Assembly (NCBI RefSeq): GCF_041320595.1
Contig: NZ_CP166625.1
Span: forward strand, 5,392,001 to 5,456,000
Length of the DNA: 64,000 nucleotides
Direction of reading: 5' to 3'
DNA from: Pleomorphomonas sp. PLEO
GTDB taxonomy: Bacteria > Pseudomonadota > Alphaproteobacteria > Rhizobiales > Pleomorphomonadaceae
Shown: one piece after another, positions 1 to 8,467 of the stretch
Numbering within the stretch: the stretch's first letter is position 1
Layout of the letters: each line of letters begins with the position of its first letter
Position numbers and translations under genes: made by a program
Notes under the pieces: generated by a model
Database searches by the model: none
Told to the model about the DNA's origin: nothing
The model's input: the letters and a program-made list of their open reading frames with translations, nothing else

Positions 1-240
1 CGCACCGGCGGTAAGGTCGAGGTCGTGCTGTGTGAGATAGTCGAGCTTATCCTCAACCGTGGCGCCGCTGCCCGGCAGGAAGCTCGCCCGAAGACGATAG
101 GCGACCGGACCCAGGCGGAGGTCGAGACTGGCTGGCTGGATCTGATCGGTGTCGAGAGGCCGCGTCGACACGATGGCGCCAGCGTCAAAGAGCTCGCGGA
201 TACGATGGGCGGGAAGGATGCCAAAGGTCTCGTCGGTCAT
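1..240 (-). CDS. dcd: dCTP deaminase, N-terminal part (gene runs off the window)
   Basis: The minus strand reads without stops from an ATG at 240 to the window edge (80 codons). The protein begins MTDETFGILPAHRIRELF and continues with the dCTP-deaminase family block around DQIQPASLDLRLG, the trimeric dUTPase-like fold that deaminates dCTP to dUTP for thymidylate synthesis. Rhizobiales carry a long form of about 360 residues next to metZ, and metZ is the nearest biosynthetic gene here, so this is probably that form. The catalytic half lies outside the window. The call rests on the N-terminal signature only. Confidence 0.8.
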   Translation of the reverse strand, partial: MTDETFGILPAHRIRELFDAGAIVSTRPLDTDQIQPASLDLRLGPVAYRLRASFLPGSGATVEDKLDYLTQHDLDLTAGA

Positions 241-356
241 GGGCGTGCGAAGCGTCCGGAAGGCAGGTGAGAGGCTGGCTTCTTAAGGTCGCCAGCGGGA
301 TTTCAGGAAGCTCTAGCCTGTTTTGCCGCCCATGGAAACTTGAAGAATCGTCCCTC

Positions 357-1763
357 TCAGATGCCTGACGCCATCAGGACGAGTGGCTCGCCATACGCGC
401 GTTCGCTGCGCATGCTCTTTCGATAGAAGCGAACCAGCCCCTTGCCGGCCTGCTTGGCCGCATAGAGCGCGGAATCAGCCTTGTGCAGTAGGGCGGCAAC
501 ATCAAGGCCATGCTCGGGTGCCATGGCGACGCCAATGCTGACACCAACTGTGAGTACATGGCCGTTGTGATGGTAAGGGCTGCTCAAGGCCGCCAGCACA
601 GCGTCGGCGCGCGCTTCTGCCACGCGCCGGTCGTTCGTCGGGATCACCATGACAAATTCGTCGCCGCCGAGCCGGGCCACCGTATCTTCGGACCGGCAGA
701 ACTCGCGGAGCCGGTGCGCCACGCCCACCAGGACCGCGTCGCCGGCAGCGTGACCTGCGCTGTCGTTGACTTGCTTGAAGCCATCGAGATCGAGATAGAA
801 CACCGCCGCCGCCGCATCTTCGCCGCGCTTCGGATCGAGCTGATGCTTCATGCGGTCGAGCAAAAGCAGTCGATTTGGCAGACCCGTAAGGGGGTCGTGA
901 AGTGCCTTTTCCTCAGTGACGTTGATCAGGCGGGCGGCGCGACGCACGAAGGTCAGGACCGTCACCGTCAGTACGAGATAGGCCACGAAGACCAGTACCA
1001 ACCCCGGCGCGATGGCCTTGATGATCTCATCGCCAGGCAGGATGGGCTCCCAGACCAGCGCGTCACCCATGGTTCCGTCCTGGCTCATCAGCCTCAGACG
1101 ACCGGGACCGTCGGTGGTCTGCCCGAACCCCGGCTCGTAGCTGAGGTTCGGCAGCATGAAGCTTTCAGCGATATACTTCATGCTGGCGCGGTCGACGCGG
1201 CGGCCAATCGCCAGGAGATAGCCGCCATCAGCCGGCTTTTCCCGATCGGCGACGGCATGGATCCCGGCGATTGCGAATAGTACTGGTGTGCCGTCGACCG
1301 CGATGAGCTGAGTTACCGTGTCGGCAATGCGACCGGCCCGCCAGCGGGCAATCATCTGACCGAAGGTAGGAGGCAGGACGCCGCGCGCCTCCTTCGATAC
1401 GAGCCGACCATCGACTCTTGAGAACAGCGTGTGATCATCCGGGTCAAGAACGAAAAAAAAGGCATCAGCCTGCTCTGTCGTCAAATGACCGGCGAGCCAT
1501 CCAGCGTCGAAAGCGTCGATGACGTGCGCCGCCGTCTCGTCGCGACCGGCCATGCCAGCCGCAGCGCTGGCGAGTTCGTCGGCGAAATGATGAAGGGCAT
1601 TCTTTGCCGTGCGCTGCTGGAACTCAACGGCGAAGCGGTTCTGCTGAGAAGATAGCATCAGCACGCCGGCGGTAGCGCCGGCAAGCAAAAGAGCGATCAG
1701 GCCGAACATCGGCATGATCACCCGCAGGAAGAATCGGCGATCAAGGCTGGTCGTCGGTTTCAT
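357..1763 (-). CDS. Membrane diguanylate cyclase with periplasmic CHASE4-like sensor
   Basis: Predicted to make cyclic di-GMP from GTP in response to a periplasmic signal. Of 468 residues, about 14-36 form the first membrane helix, 37-255 a periplasmic region resembling CHASE4, about 255-277 a second helix, and 285-450 the GGDEF domain. The active-site motif is intact (GGDEF at 366-370). Five residues before it is an RSED sequence matching the RxxD inhibitory site, so product feedback inhibition is likely. There is no EAL domain. A GGAG ribosome site precedes the ATG. It stands alone between the dCTP deaminase gene and the metZ leader, so the c-di-GMP target is unknown. Confidence 0.88.
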   Translation of the reverse strand: MKPTTSLDRRFFLRVIMPMFGLIALLLAGATAGVLMLSSQQNRFAVEFQQRTAKNALHHFADELASAAAGMAGRDETAAHVIDAFDAGWLAGHLTTEQADAFFFVLDPDDHTLFSRVDGRLVSKEARGVLPPTFGQMIARWRAGRIADTVTQLIAVDGTPVLFAIAGIHAVADREKPADGGYLLAIGRRVDRASMKYIAESFMLPNLSYEPGFGQTTDGPGRLRLMSQDGTMGDALVWEPILPGDEIIKAIAPGLVLVFVAYLVLTVTVLTFVRRAARLINVTEEKALHDPLTGLPNRLLLLDRMKHQLDPKRGEDAAAAVFYLDLDGFKQVNDSAGHAAGDAVLVGVAHRLREFCRSEDTVARLGGDEFVMVIPTNDRRVAEARADAVLAALSSPYHHNGHVLTVGVSIGVAMAPEHGLDVAALLHKADSALYAAKQAGKGLVRFYRKSMRSERAYGEPLVLMASGI

Positions 1764-1950
1764 CGGGGCTCCAAAAGTATGGTCGCTTGACCGATATCTT
1801 GCGCCCCTTCAACCAATAATCCGTGGAGCTAAGGGAATTATCTCGGTATGACGAATGACACCTTACGAGAGTGAGCACTTTCGCCGTGGTCGTCTGCCGC
1901 CTATGGCAGAACCTCCAACAATTGTGCACCATCCGGGACTGGTCGCCAGC
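1764..1950. other. Intergenic region upstream of the metZ promoter; no gene seen
   Basis: This stretch separates the divergent diguanylate cyclase and metZ. It must hold the cyclase promoter, but I see no convincing -35/-10 pair. Short open frames here have no recognisable protein sequence. Confidence 0.5.
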
Positions 1951-1979
1951 TTGACCTTTGTCCAAGCTTCCCCTAAACG
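1951..1979 (+). promoter_or_regulatory. Putative sigma-70 promoter of metZ
   Basis: TTGACC (1951-1956) and TAAACG (1974-1979) are separated by exactly 17 bases. Transcription would start near 1986, three bases before the first helix of the SAM-II riboswitch. That is where an aptamer-led transcript should begin, and it supports both calls. Confidence 0.6.
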
Positions 1980-1986
1980 AAAATGG

Positions 1987-2049
1987 ATCGTGGTTTTTTG
2001 AGCCGACCGGCTTGCCGCCACGTTAAATAAGGCTGCTAAAAGGTCGGGA
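1987..2049 (+). promoter_or_regulatory. SAM-II riboswitch (metA-type RNA) upstream of metZ
   Basis: An H-type pseudoknot with the SAM-II layout can be drawn. P1 pairs CGTGG (1989-1993) with CCACG (2018-2022). A U-rich loop follows the 5' strand of P1. P2 pairs CCGACC (2003-2008) with GGTCGG (2042-2047). The 3' loop contains TTAAATAA and the family-typical GCTAAAA (2035-2041) directly before the P2 3' strand. SAM-II RNAs are known from alphaproteobacterial met genes and bind S-adenosylmethionine, so high SAM should shut off metZ. A covariance-model search was not possible here. Confidence 0.82.
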
Positions 2050-2069
2050 CGGACATGTCGATTATTGAC

Positions 2070-2105
2070 ACCCGGCTCGCCACGCGCAGCCGGGTTCGTT
2101 TTTTT
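2070..2105 (+). terminator. Intrinsic terminator in the metZ leader (attenuator)
   Basis: ACCCGGCT (2070-2077) and AGCCGGGT (2088-2095) form a perfect 8-bp stem with a 10-base loop, followed by seven T (2099-2105). It sits between the riboswitch and the metZ start. The left arm CCCGGCT can alternatively pair with GGTCGGG (2042-2048), which includes the P2 strand of the pseudoknot. SAM binding would therefore free the terminator and SAM absence would favour the antiterminator. Confidence 0.8.
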
Positions 2106-2133
2106 CCGGACCTTGACGAAGAAGGACAAGGAC

Positions 2134-3312
2134 ATGACCAAGGTCAACTGGCATCCCGACACCGCTCTCGTGCATGGCGGCACCCTGCGTTCGCAGTGGG
2201 GCGAAACGTCCGAGTCGATGTTCGTGACGCAGGGGTTCGTCTATGAGAGCGCCGAGCAAGCGGAGGCGCGTTTCCTGAACCTTGACCCTGGCTTCCAGTA
2301 CAGCCGTTTCTCCAATCCGACCGTCACCATGTTCGAGGAGCGTATGGCGCTGCTGGAAGGCGCTCCGGTGGCGCGCGCGACCGCGACCGGCATGGCAGCG
2401 GTGACGGCGGCCATTCTGTCGCAAGCGTCGGCCGGCGACCACATCGTGGCGGCGCGGGCGCTGTTCGGTTCCTGTCGCTACATCGTCGAGGATCTGGCGC
2501 CTCGCTTCGGCATCTCGTGTACGCTGGTCGATGGCCGCGACCTCGATCAGTGGCGCGCGGCCGTTCGACCCAATACGCGCGTGTTCTTCTTCGAGAGCCC
2601 GACCAACCCGACGCTGGAGGTGGTCGACATCGCCGCCGTTGCCGAAATCGCCCATGCCGCCGGCGCGCGCCTGGTGGTCGACAACGTTTTCGCCACCGCC
2701 CTCTACCAAAAGCCGCTCGAACTCGGCGCCGATGTGGTTGCCTATTCGGCCACCAAGCATATCGACGGCCAGGGCCGCTGCCTGGGTGGCGTGGTCCTTT
2801 GTGACGAAGAGTTCCTGGAGAAATACCTGCAGGTGTTCCTGCGTCAGACCGGCCCGACCATGAGCCCTTTCAATGCCTGGGTGATGCTGAAGGCGCTTGA
2901 GACCTTCTCGCTCAGGGTGACGCGCCAGACCGAAAGCGCGGCGAAGATTGCCGCCTTCCTGGAAGGGCATTCTAAGATCGAGCAGGTGATCTACCCGGGT
3001 TCGGCCAGCCATCCGCAGGCTGACATCTGCGCCAAGCAGATGACGGGCGGTTCGACCATGATCGCCATTGAGGTGAAGGGTGGCCGCGACGGCGCCTTTG
3101 CCGCCCTCAACAAACTCGGCATCATCAAGATCTCCAACAATCTCGGTGATGCGAAGAGCCTCGTCACCCATCCTTCGACCACCACGCACCAGCGTTTCAC
3201 CGAGGAGGTCCGGCAGGAACTCGGCATCCGTCAAGGTCTTCTGCGCCTCTCGGTCGGCCTTGAACATGTCGACGATCTGATCGCCGACCTCGAGCAGGCG
3301 CTCGGCGGCTGA
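2134..3312 (+). CDS. metZ: O-succinylhomoserine sulfhydrylase
   Basis: PLP enzyme of the Cys/Met metabolism family that makes homocysteine directly from O-succinylhomoserine and sulfide in the cytoplasm. At 392 residues it has the usual MetZ length. Lys208 in AYSATKHIDGQGR is the Schiff-base lysine, and the glycine-rich ATGMAAV (about 84-90) and SRFSNPT blocks are family hallmarks. The frame is open upstream to 2065, but that stretch lies inside the terminator hairpin. The ATG at 2134 has a GAAGGA site at the right distance and starts the conserved protein. Expression is probably set by the SAM-II attenuator. Neighbouring MarR and NlpC genes start 49 bases downstream. Confidence 0.95.
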   Translation: MTKVNWHPDTALVHGGTLRSQWGETSESMFVTQGFVYESAEQAEARFLNLDPGFQYSRFSNPTVTMFEERMALLEGAPVARATATGMAAVTAAILSQASAGDHIVAARALFGSCRYIVEDLAPRFGISCTLVDGRDLDQWRAAVRPNTRVFFFESPTNPTLEVVDIAAVAEIAHAAGARLVVDNVFATALYQKPLELGADVVAYSATKHIDGQGRCLGGVVLCDEEFLEKYLQVFLRQTGPTMSPFNAWVMLKALETFSLRVTRQTESAAKIAAFLEGHSKIEQVIYPGSASHPQADICAKQMTGGSTMIAIEVKGGRDGAFAALNKLGIIKISNNLGDAKSLVTHPSTTTHQRFTEEVRQELGIRQGLLRLSVGLEHVDDLIADLEQALGG

Positions 3313-3360
3313 CCGCTGGATAATAACGCCTCCGAAATGAATTCGGTGTAGAAGGGGCGC

Positions 3361-3711
3361 ATGCCGATCGACATGCGCCCCGCTCAGGCTCTCAAACTCT
3401 GGCACGACGTCTCGCTCGCTACGGTGCGCGAGAACGGTCCCGATCTATCGCCACGCCAGATCACTGTGCTGCTCACCGTGTACCTCGAGCCGCCGCCGCA
3501 TACGGTGCGCGGCCTTGCCGAAAAGCTCGGCGTCACCAAGCCGGCGATCACCCGCGCCCTCGACACCATGGGCGAACTGAAGCTTCTCGGCCGCAGGCGC
3601 GATGAGGCCGATCGACGTAACGTCATCGTCCACCGCACGGTGGAAGGGGCGCTGTTCCTCGAACATCTCGCCGACGTCATCGTCGACAAAGCCAAGGAGC
3701 TACCGCGTTGA
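3361..3711 (+). CDS. Small MarR-type winged-helix regulator
   Basis: 116 residues with a MarR-like winged helix: the recognition helix region is [19 protein letters not shown] (about 55-73) and the wing is the charged [14 protein letters not shown] (about 79-92). It is shorter than typical MarR proteins (about 140-150), mainly in the dimerisation helices. A GAAGGGG site lies just before the ATG. Its stop overlaps the TTG start of the next gene (TTGA), so the two are translationally coupled, and its target may be this operon. No effector can be inferred. Confidence 0.75.
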   Translation: MPIDMRPAQALKLWHDVSLATVRENGPDLSPRQITVLLTVYLEPPPHTVRGLAEKLGVTKPAITRALDTMGELKLLGRRRDEADRRNVIVHRTVEGALFLEHLADVIVDKAKELPR

Positions 3712-4592
3712 CGACCGACCGCCGGATCACCTTCGCTCGTCCCGACCTCGCGGATGCCGCGCTCGCGGGCGTGGTCGCATCCGATAAATACGCCGAGCCA
3801 AGGCCCGCCCGCGTCGTGGCGCCGATCGCCGGGCTCCGGCGCGAGCCGCGCTTCGATTGTTCGCTCGACAGCGAGGCGTTACACGGCGAGGCGGTAAGGG
3901 TGCTGGAGGTCGATGGCGAGGGATGGGCCTTTTCCCAGATCGGCCGCGACGGCTACGTCGGATACCTGGCGGCCGAGGCTCTCTCCTTCTCGGCACCCGA
4001 ACCGACGCATACCGTGACGGCGCTGCGCTCCTTTGCCTTTTCGGGGTCCGACCTCAAGCTGCCCGTCGCCTATCCACTGGTTCAAGGGGCGCTCGTCACC
4101 GTTTCAGGCGAGGTGGAACGGCGCAATCTCGTCTACGCGCTGTTGTCGGACGGCACGGCCACGGTGATGAAGCATCTCTCACCGATCGGCTCGCCTCCAG
4201 CCGCTGATTTCATCGCCGTTGCCGCGACCTATGTCGGAACGCCTTATCTTTGGGGAGGCTCGTCGAGTCTCGGCATCGATTGCTCCGGCCTCGTCCAGCG
4301 GGCGCTCGCCGAGACCGGCGTCGCCGCGCCGCGCGATACCGACCAGCAGGAAGCCATGGTGGGCCAGCCGATTGATTGGAATGGCGATCCCGACGACCTC
4401 CGACGCGGCGACCTCGTGTTCTGGAAAGGGCACGTCGGCATGATCGCCGGTCCGGACCAATTGCTGCATGCCAATGGCTTTCATATGGCCACAGTGATCG
4501 AGCCGCTCGGAGCTGCCATCGCCCGCATTGCGTCGGGCGGCATACCGGTCACGAGCGTTCGCCGCCTCGCCGGCTATCGGGCGAAGGGCTGA
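3708..4592 (+). CDS. NlpC/P60 (C40) peptidase with N-terminal SH3-like domain
   Basis: Probable cell-wall peptidase cutting gamma-D-Glu-diamino acid bonds in murein peptides. Of 294 residues, 35-160 form bacterial SH3-like modules and 165-290 the NlpC/P60 domain. The catalytic triad is visible: Cys192 in GIDCSGLVQ, His242 in KGHVGMI and His254 in LLHANG. No signal peptide is seen, which is normal for this Rhizobiales group, so export or a cytoplasmic murein-recycling role stays open. The TTG start at 3708 overlaps the stop of the MarR gene by four bases. Confidence 0.85.
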   Translation: MTTDRRITFARPDLADAALAGVVASDKYAEPRPARVVAPIAGLRREPRFDCSLDSEALHGEAVRVLEVDGEGWAFSQIGRDGYVGYLAAEALSFSAPEPTHTVTALRSFAFSGSDLKLPVAYPLVQGALVTVSGEVERRNLVYALLSDGTATVMKHLSPIGSPPAADFIAVAATYVGTPYLWGGSSSLGIDCSGLVQRALAETGVAAPRDTDQQEAMVGQPIDWNGDPDDLRRGDLVFWKGHVGMIAGPDQLLHANGFHMATVIEPLGAAIARIASGGIPVTSVRRLAGYRAKG

Positions 4593-4715
4593 CCGGCGCC
4601 TTGCCTCCCATGCCAAACATCGGGACGGTGGAGATCGATACGAGGCTTTCACCGCCCCCTAAGTTCGGTTAGCTTCACGGCATTCCGAATAGGCGGCCGC
4701 CAGATTGCATCGAAC

Positions 4716-5564
4716 ATGCGCGTATCAAACACCTTGACCGGCACGATCCTGGCCGTTCTTTTCTGTGCCGTAGGTTTTGTTTGGCCCGGTGTGGATGCGC
4801 GGGCCGCGGACGTCGACTACCCCCAGATCGTTCCGCTCGCGGCCGGACCGATTAGCGGAGCGAATCCGCCGTCCATCCGCTTCGTGACGTCCGACGATTT
4901 CCCACCGTTCAACTTCATCGATGGTTCGGGCCTGATCACCGGCTTCAACGTCGAAGTCGCCCGGGCCATCTGCACGCGGCTCGCTATTCCCTGCACCGTG
5001 CAGGTGCGGCCGTTCTCCCTATTGCTGGAGACGGTACGCGACAACAAGGCTGACGCCATCGCCGCAGGCGTCGCCGACACGCCGGCGCTGCGTCGCAACC
5101 TCGCCTATTCCGTTCCCTACTTCCGCGAGCCGGCTCGCTTCGTTCGCCGATGGCCGGCGCTGGTGGAGCCATCGCCGCGCACGCTCTCGGGCAAGTCGGT
5201 CGGCGTCGTTGCCGGCAGCCGCTACGCCGATTTCATCCGCGATTTCTTTCCGGCAGCAAAGCCGCGCACCGTCGGCGGCGAGACAGAGCTGTTCGCGCTG
5301 CTCAAAGCCGGCGAGGTCGATGCCGTTTTCACCGGTGCCGTTGGCGCCTCGTTCTGGCTGGCCGGGCCCGCCGCTCATGGTTGCTGTGCCTTCTCCGGCG
5401 GCGCCTACACCGAACCGGCCTATTTTGGCGACGGCATGAAGATCGCCTTCGCCGCCGACAACCTGGCGCTCAAAGCCAGCATAGACGGCGCGCTACGCGC
5501 GCTCGATGCCGACGGCACACTCGCCGATCTCGCCTTGCGCTTCTTCCCCGAAAGCCTTTACTGA
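4716..5564 (+). CDS. Periplasmic solute-binding protein, family 3 (amino-acid type)
   Basis: 282 residues with a signal peptide at about 1-30 (hydrophobic run then VDARA-A cleavage) and an SBP_bac_3 fold. Typical blocks are FVTSDDFPPFNFID, GLITGFNVEVARAIC and the hinge-region SGKSVGVVAGSRYADFI. Such proteins deliver polar amino acids to ABC importers, but no permease or ATPase gene is adjacent, so it is an orphan binding protein or acts with a distant transporter. No good ribosome site precedes the ATG. It lies 30 bases before apaG and may be co-transcribed with it. Confidence 0.8.
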   Translation: MRVSNTLTGTILAVLFCAVGFVWPGVDARAADVDYPQIVPLAAGPISGANPPSIRFVTSDDFPPFNFIDGSGLITGFNVEVARAICTRLAIPCTVQVRPFSLLLETVRDNKADAIAAGVADTPALRRNLAYSVPYFREPARFVRRWPALVEPSPRTLSGKSVGVVAGSRYADFIRDFFPAAKPRTVGGETELFALLKAGEVDAVFTGAVGASFWLAGPAAHGCCAFSGGAYTEPAYFGDGMKIAFAADNLALKASIDGALRALDADGTLADLALRFFPESLY

Positions 5565-5594
5565 CGCCGATTAGCAAACCGGGACGCGCCCGCC

Positions 5595-5987
5595 ATGTTC
5601 ACCGCTGTCAGCCACGAGATCGTCGTCAACGTCGAGCCCAGCTATCTGCCTGGCGAATCCGAACCCGACGAGCACCGCTACGTCTGGTCCTACCGGGTGG
5701 TTATCGCCAATCACGGCCCGCGCGCCGTGCAGCTCATGACGCGCTCTTGGGAAATCACCGACGCCAACGGTCTCCAACGCACCGTGAACGGCCCGGGTGT
5801 CGTTGGCCAGCAGCCGATTATCGAGCCGGGCGAGGCTTTCGAGTATACGAGCGGCTGTCCGCTATCGACGCCGAGCGGCATCATGTCGGGCACCTACCAC
5901 ATGGTCGACGATCGCGGCACAGCGCTCGACATCGTCATCCCGGCCTTCTCGCTCGATAGCCCGATGACCGCGCGCACTTTGAATTAG
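5595..5987 (+). CDS. apaG: ApaG domain protein
   Basis: 130 residues, the standard ApaG length, with a fibronectin-III-like beta fold. Family motifs are visible: YVWSYRVVIAN (about 29-39), SWEITDANG (about 50-58), VNGPGVVGQQP (about 63-73) and FEYTSGCPLSTPSGIMSG (about 82-99). ApaG has been linked to cobalt resistance and magnesium efflux, but its biochemical role is unclear. In Rhizobiales it commonly lies near metZ, as it does here. Confidence 0.93.
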   Translation: MFTAVSHEIVVNVEPSYLPGESEPDEHRYVWSYRVVIANHGPRAVQLMTRSWEITDANGLQRTVNGPGVVGQQPIIEPGEAFEYTSGCPLSTPSGIMSGTYHMVDDRGTALDIVIPAFSLDSPMTARTLN

Positions 5988-6048
5988 TTTCCGCCTCAAG
6001 CGTCGACGGGGCGGTGCTCGCCACGTCGGGCCCGCTTCGCGCGACCCT

Positions 6049-6080
6049 GCTTGGCGCCGGAAGCCGCCTGAGGCGGCTTC
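6049..6080. repeat. Palindromic repeat, family A (single copy)
   Basis: GCTTGGCGCCGGAAGCCGC followed by TGA and GGCGGCTTC. This closely matches the 3' part of the repeat units downstream of def (24544-24709) and contains the same GAAGCCGC/GCGGCTTC-type inverted repeat. It lies in the gap between apaG and the next gene and may also act as a transcript-end hairpin. Confidence 0.6.
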
Positions 6081-6178
6081 AAGATTGCCTCGGTTGATCG
6101 CCTTCAACGGCTGGACAAGGCCGGCCACCGCGCCTATCTGTCGGCAACCTCCCCACCCCGGAAAGCCGGAGCGCCTTC

Positions 6179-6454
6179 ATGTCCGACCGTTTCCAGCGCC
6201 TGCTCGGCGATAGCCCGGCTCGCCTTCTCCTGCGGCTCGTCATTCTCTCGCTGGTGGTTGGCGTCGTACTCGCCGCCCTTGGCGTCGAGCCTTACGACAT
6301 TGTCGCTTCGGCGATGCGCTTCGCCAACCGCATCTGGGGGATGGGTTTCGACGCCATCGACCGTGTCTGGCGCTATTTCCTGTTGGGCGCCGTGGTGGTG
6401 ATCCCGGTCTGGCTGGTGCTGCGGCTTCTCAACGTCGGTCGCAATCGCTTCTGA
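6179..6454 (+). CDS. Small two-helix inner-membrane protein (DUF6460-like)
   Basis: 91 residues with hydrophobic segments at about 16-38 and 65-84, charged ends, and an amphipathic stretch between them (SAMRFANRIWGMGFDAID). The size and the DRVWRYFLLGAVVVIPVW block resemble a Rhizobiales protein family of unknown function that I recall as DUF6460. No enzymatic motif is present. A GGAG site precedes the ATG. It ends just before the nudC frame, so the two are likely co-transcribed. Confidence 0.65.
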   Translation: MSDRFQRLLGDSPARLLLRLVILSLVVGVVLAALGVEPYDIVASAMRFANRIWGMGFDAIDRVWRYFLLGAVVVIPVWLVLRLLNVGRNRF

Positions 6455-6514
6455 GCGGTGCCGTCAAATATGCCGCCGGCGCCTGGAGCCGGCGCGCGGA
6501 AAGCGAACTTCAAG

Positions 6515-7450
6515 ATGATCCTGCCTCCCGATCCTTCCTCCGGCTTCGACTGGTCGAGCCACAATACCTATTCGGTCAACCGGCTTCATCGCCACTCCGA
6601 ACAGCGCACCGACGAGGCGCTGGTGCGCCGCCATCTCGACGATCCGCACCGCCGGCTGATGATGCTGTTCGGCGACCGCGTGCTGGTAAAGTCCGGGCGC
6701 CTCGATTTCGAGGGTAACGCGGCCAGTGCCCTGTTCCAGGAAACGGAAACGCAGATTTTCCTCGGTCTCGATCCCGAGGGACGGCCCTGGTTCGCCGGTG
6801 AATTCAAAACCGAGCCAGAGCTGGAGCCCGGCGAAGCCCTCGTCGATCTTCGCAGCCTTGCCCGCGACGCACTGGTTGGGGCCGATGGCTTTGGCCCGGT
6901 GGCGCAGGCGCGCGCCACGCTGTTCTGGCACCAGCGCCACCGCTTTTGCGGTGTTTGCGGCGCGCCGACGGTGAGCATCGCCGCCGGATATCAGCGCACC
7001 TGCACCAGCTGTGGCACCCAGCACTTCCCACGGACCGATCCCGTTGTCATCATGCTGATCCAGGACGGTGAGGACCGCGTTCTGCTCGGCCGCACGCCGC
7101 GCTTCGAGGCGGGCATGTATACCTGCCTCGCCGGCTTCATGGAGCCGGGCGAGACGGTGGAAGACGCGGTCCGTCGCGAAGTGAAGGAAGAATCCGGTAT
7201 CGATGTCGGCGCCGTCCGCTATCACGCCAGTCAGCCCTGGCCGTTCCCGGGCAATCTGATGCTCGGTTGCTACGGCGAAGCCATCTCCACCGATATCCTG
7301 GTCGATAAGGAAGAGATGGACGACTGCGCCTGGTTCAACCGCGACGAAGTGAAGGTCATGCTGGCAACCACCGAGGTCGGCAAGCTTCATTGCCCGCCGA
7401 GGCTGGCGGTCGCCCGCCATCTCATCGAGGTGTGGGCCGACCTGAAGTGA
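6515..7450 (+). CDS. nudC: NAD(+) diphosphatase (NADH pyrophosphatase)
   Basis: Nudix hydrolase that cleaves NAD(H), and in known members decaps NAD-capped RNA, in the cytoplasm. It has a four-cysteine zinc ribbon (FCGVCG and CTSCG), a Nudix box with GFMEPGETVEDAV and REVKEESGI, and the SQPWPFP motif that separates NudC from other Nudix proteins. The start is uncertain. The frame is open from a GTG at 6458, with other ATGs at 6470 and 6515. I chose 6515 because a GGAAAG lies upstream and homologues start shortly before the SGFDWSSHNTYSVNRL region, giving 311 residues. Confidence 0.92.
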   Translation: MILPPDPSSGFDWSSHNTYSVNRLHRHSEQRTDEALVRRHLDDPHRRLMMLFGDRVLVKSGRLDFEGNAASALFQETETQIFLGLDPEGRPWFAGEFKTEPELEPGEALVDLRSLARDALVGADGFGPVAQARATLFWHQRHRFCGVCGAPTVSIAAGYQRTCTSCGTQHFPRTDPVVIMLIQDGEDRVLLGRTPRFEAGMYTCLAGFMEPGETVEDAVRREVKEESGIDVGAVRYHASQPWPFPGNLMLGCYGEAISTDILVDKEEMDDCAWFNRDEVKVMLATTEVGKLHCPPRLAVARHLIEVWADLK

Positions 7451-7453
7451 GGC

Positions 7454-8338
7454 CTATTCGCCGGGCCGGAGTCCCAGATGGGCCGCCGGCTCGCGGATCT
7501 TGTCGCGGAACGGGCTGGCCGGATAGCTGCCGAACACCTTGACCTCGCGGCTGAAGAACTCGAGTTCCTCCAGGGCAAACTTCACCGCCGGGTCGTCGGG
7601 ATGCCCCTCGACGTCGGCATAGAACTGCGTGGCGAAGAACTGGCCCTCAAGCTGGTAGCTCTCCAGCTTGGTCATGTTGATGCCGTTGGTCGAAAATCCA
7701 CCCAGCGCCTTGTAGAGCGCCGCCGGAATGTTGCGGACACGGAAGATGAAGGTGGTGACGGTCGGCGTGCCGCGCGGCGGCGGCGCGGCGGACTGCGGCG
7801 ACAGGATGATGAAACGCGTCGTGTTGTGAAGCGTGTCTTCGCAGTCGGCCTTCAGCACGTCGAGGCCGTAGATCTTGGCGGCGAGTGAGGAGGCGATGGC
7901 AGCGCGCGTCGGATCGCCGGCCTCGGCGATCTCGCGAGCCGATCCGGCGGTGTCCGCGCCGACCACCGGCGTGATGCCGAGGGTACGCAAGGTCTGACGG
8001 CACTGGCCGAGCGCCTGAACGTGGCTTTGCGCAATCCGAACGTTTTCGAGACGCGCGCCGCGAACACCGAGAAGCTGGTGGTGCACCGGCAGGAAATGCT
8101 CGCCGATGATATGGACGTCGGCGTGGGGCAGGATGTGGTGGATGTCGGCGACGCGGCCAGCCGTCGAGTTCTCGATGGGGATCATGCCGAGGTCGCCGGC
8201 GCCGGAGGCCAGAGCGGCAAAGCAGTCCTCAAACGTCGGGCAGGCAACGGGCTCGCAATCGGGATAGACCTCAAGGGCGGCGAGATGGGAATTGGCGCCC
8301 GGCTCACCCTGGAACACGACCTTTAGCTTGTCCGACAT
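7454..8338 (-). CDS. pheA: Prephenate dehydratase
   Basis: Monofunctional enzyme converting prephenate to phenylpyruvate for phenylalanine synthesis. Of 294 residues, about 1-185 form the catalytic domain (VVFQGEPGANSHLAAL at the start, HNTTRFIIL carrying the conserved TRF) and about 200-280 an ACT regulatory domain (KLESYQ corresponds to the phenylalanine-binding ESRP region). No chorismate mutase domain is fused. The frame is open to 8413, but ATG 8338 has a GGAAGAG site and starts the conserved sequence. It ends 3 bases from nudC (convergent), and kdsB is upstream on the same strand. Confidence 0.94.
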   Translation of the reverse strand: MSDKLKVVFQGEPGANSHLAALEVYPDCEPVACPTFEDCFAALASGAGDLGMIPIENSTAGRVADIHHILPHADVHIIGEHFLPVHHQLLGVRGARLENVRIAQSHVQALGQCRQTLRTLGITPVVGADTAGSAREIAEAGDPTRAAIASSLAAKIYGLDVLKADCEDTLHNTTRFIILSPQSAAPPPRGTPTVTTFIFRVRNIPAALYKALGGFSTNGINMTKLESYQLEGQFFATQFYADVEGHPDDPAVKFALEELEFFSREVKVFGSYPASPFRDKIREPAAHLGLRPGE

Positions 8339-8390
8339 CGTTCTCTTCCGCTTTTCATCAGGCGGAGAGCGGCATAGCAGCAGCGCCAGG

Positions 8391-8434
8391 GCAATTCCAG
8401 CAAAAGTGGACACCGGCTTTGCGGCTGGAATTGC
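8391..8434. repeat. Palindromic intergenic repeat, family B
   Basis: A perfect 10-base inverted repeat, GCAATTCCAG (8391-8400) and CTGGAATTGC (8425-8434), encloses AAAAGTGGACACCGGCTTTGC. A clearly related element occurs in the opposite orientation at 34150-34193 (CAAAACCGGTTTCCACTTTTGC between GCAACTCC and GGAGTTGC). Elements with an AAAAGTGG-ACCGG-TTTTGC core are common between Rhizobiales genes. Confidence 0.75.
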
Positions 8435-8467
8435 GCTCAGAGAAAACGAAACGGCTTTCGCGGCCTG

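Noticed and set aside
2065-2133. A TTG start at 2065 giving MetZ 23 extra residues
   Set aside because: The extra codons lie in the terminator hairpin and T-run. The ATG at 2134 has a ribosome site and matches the family start.
2062-3405. A 447-codon minus-strand frame over metZ
   Set aside because: Antisense to the well-conserved sulfhydrylase; no motif.
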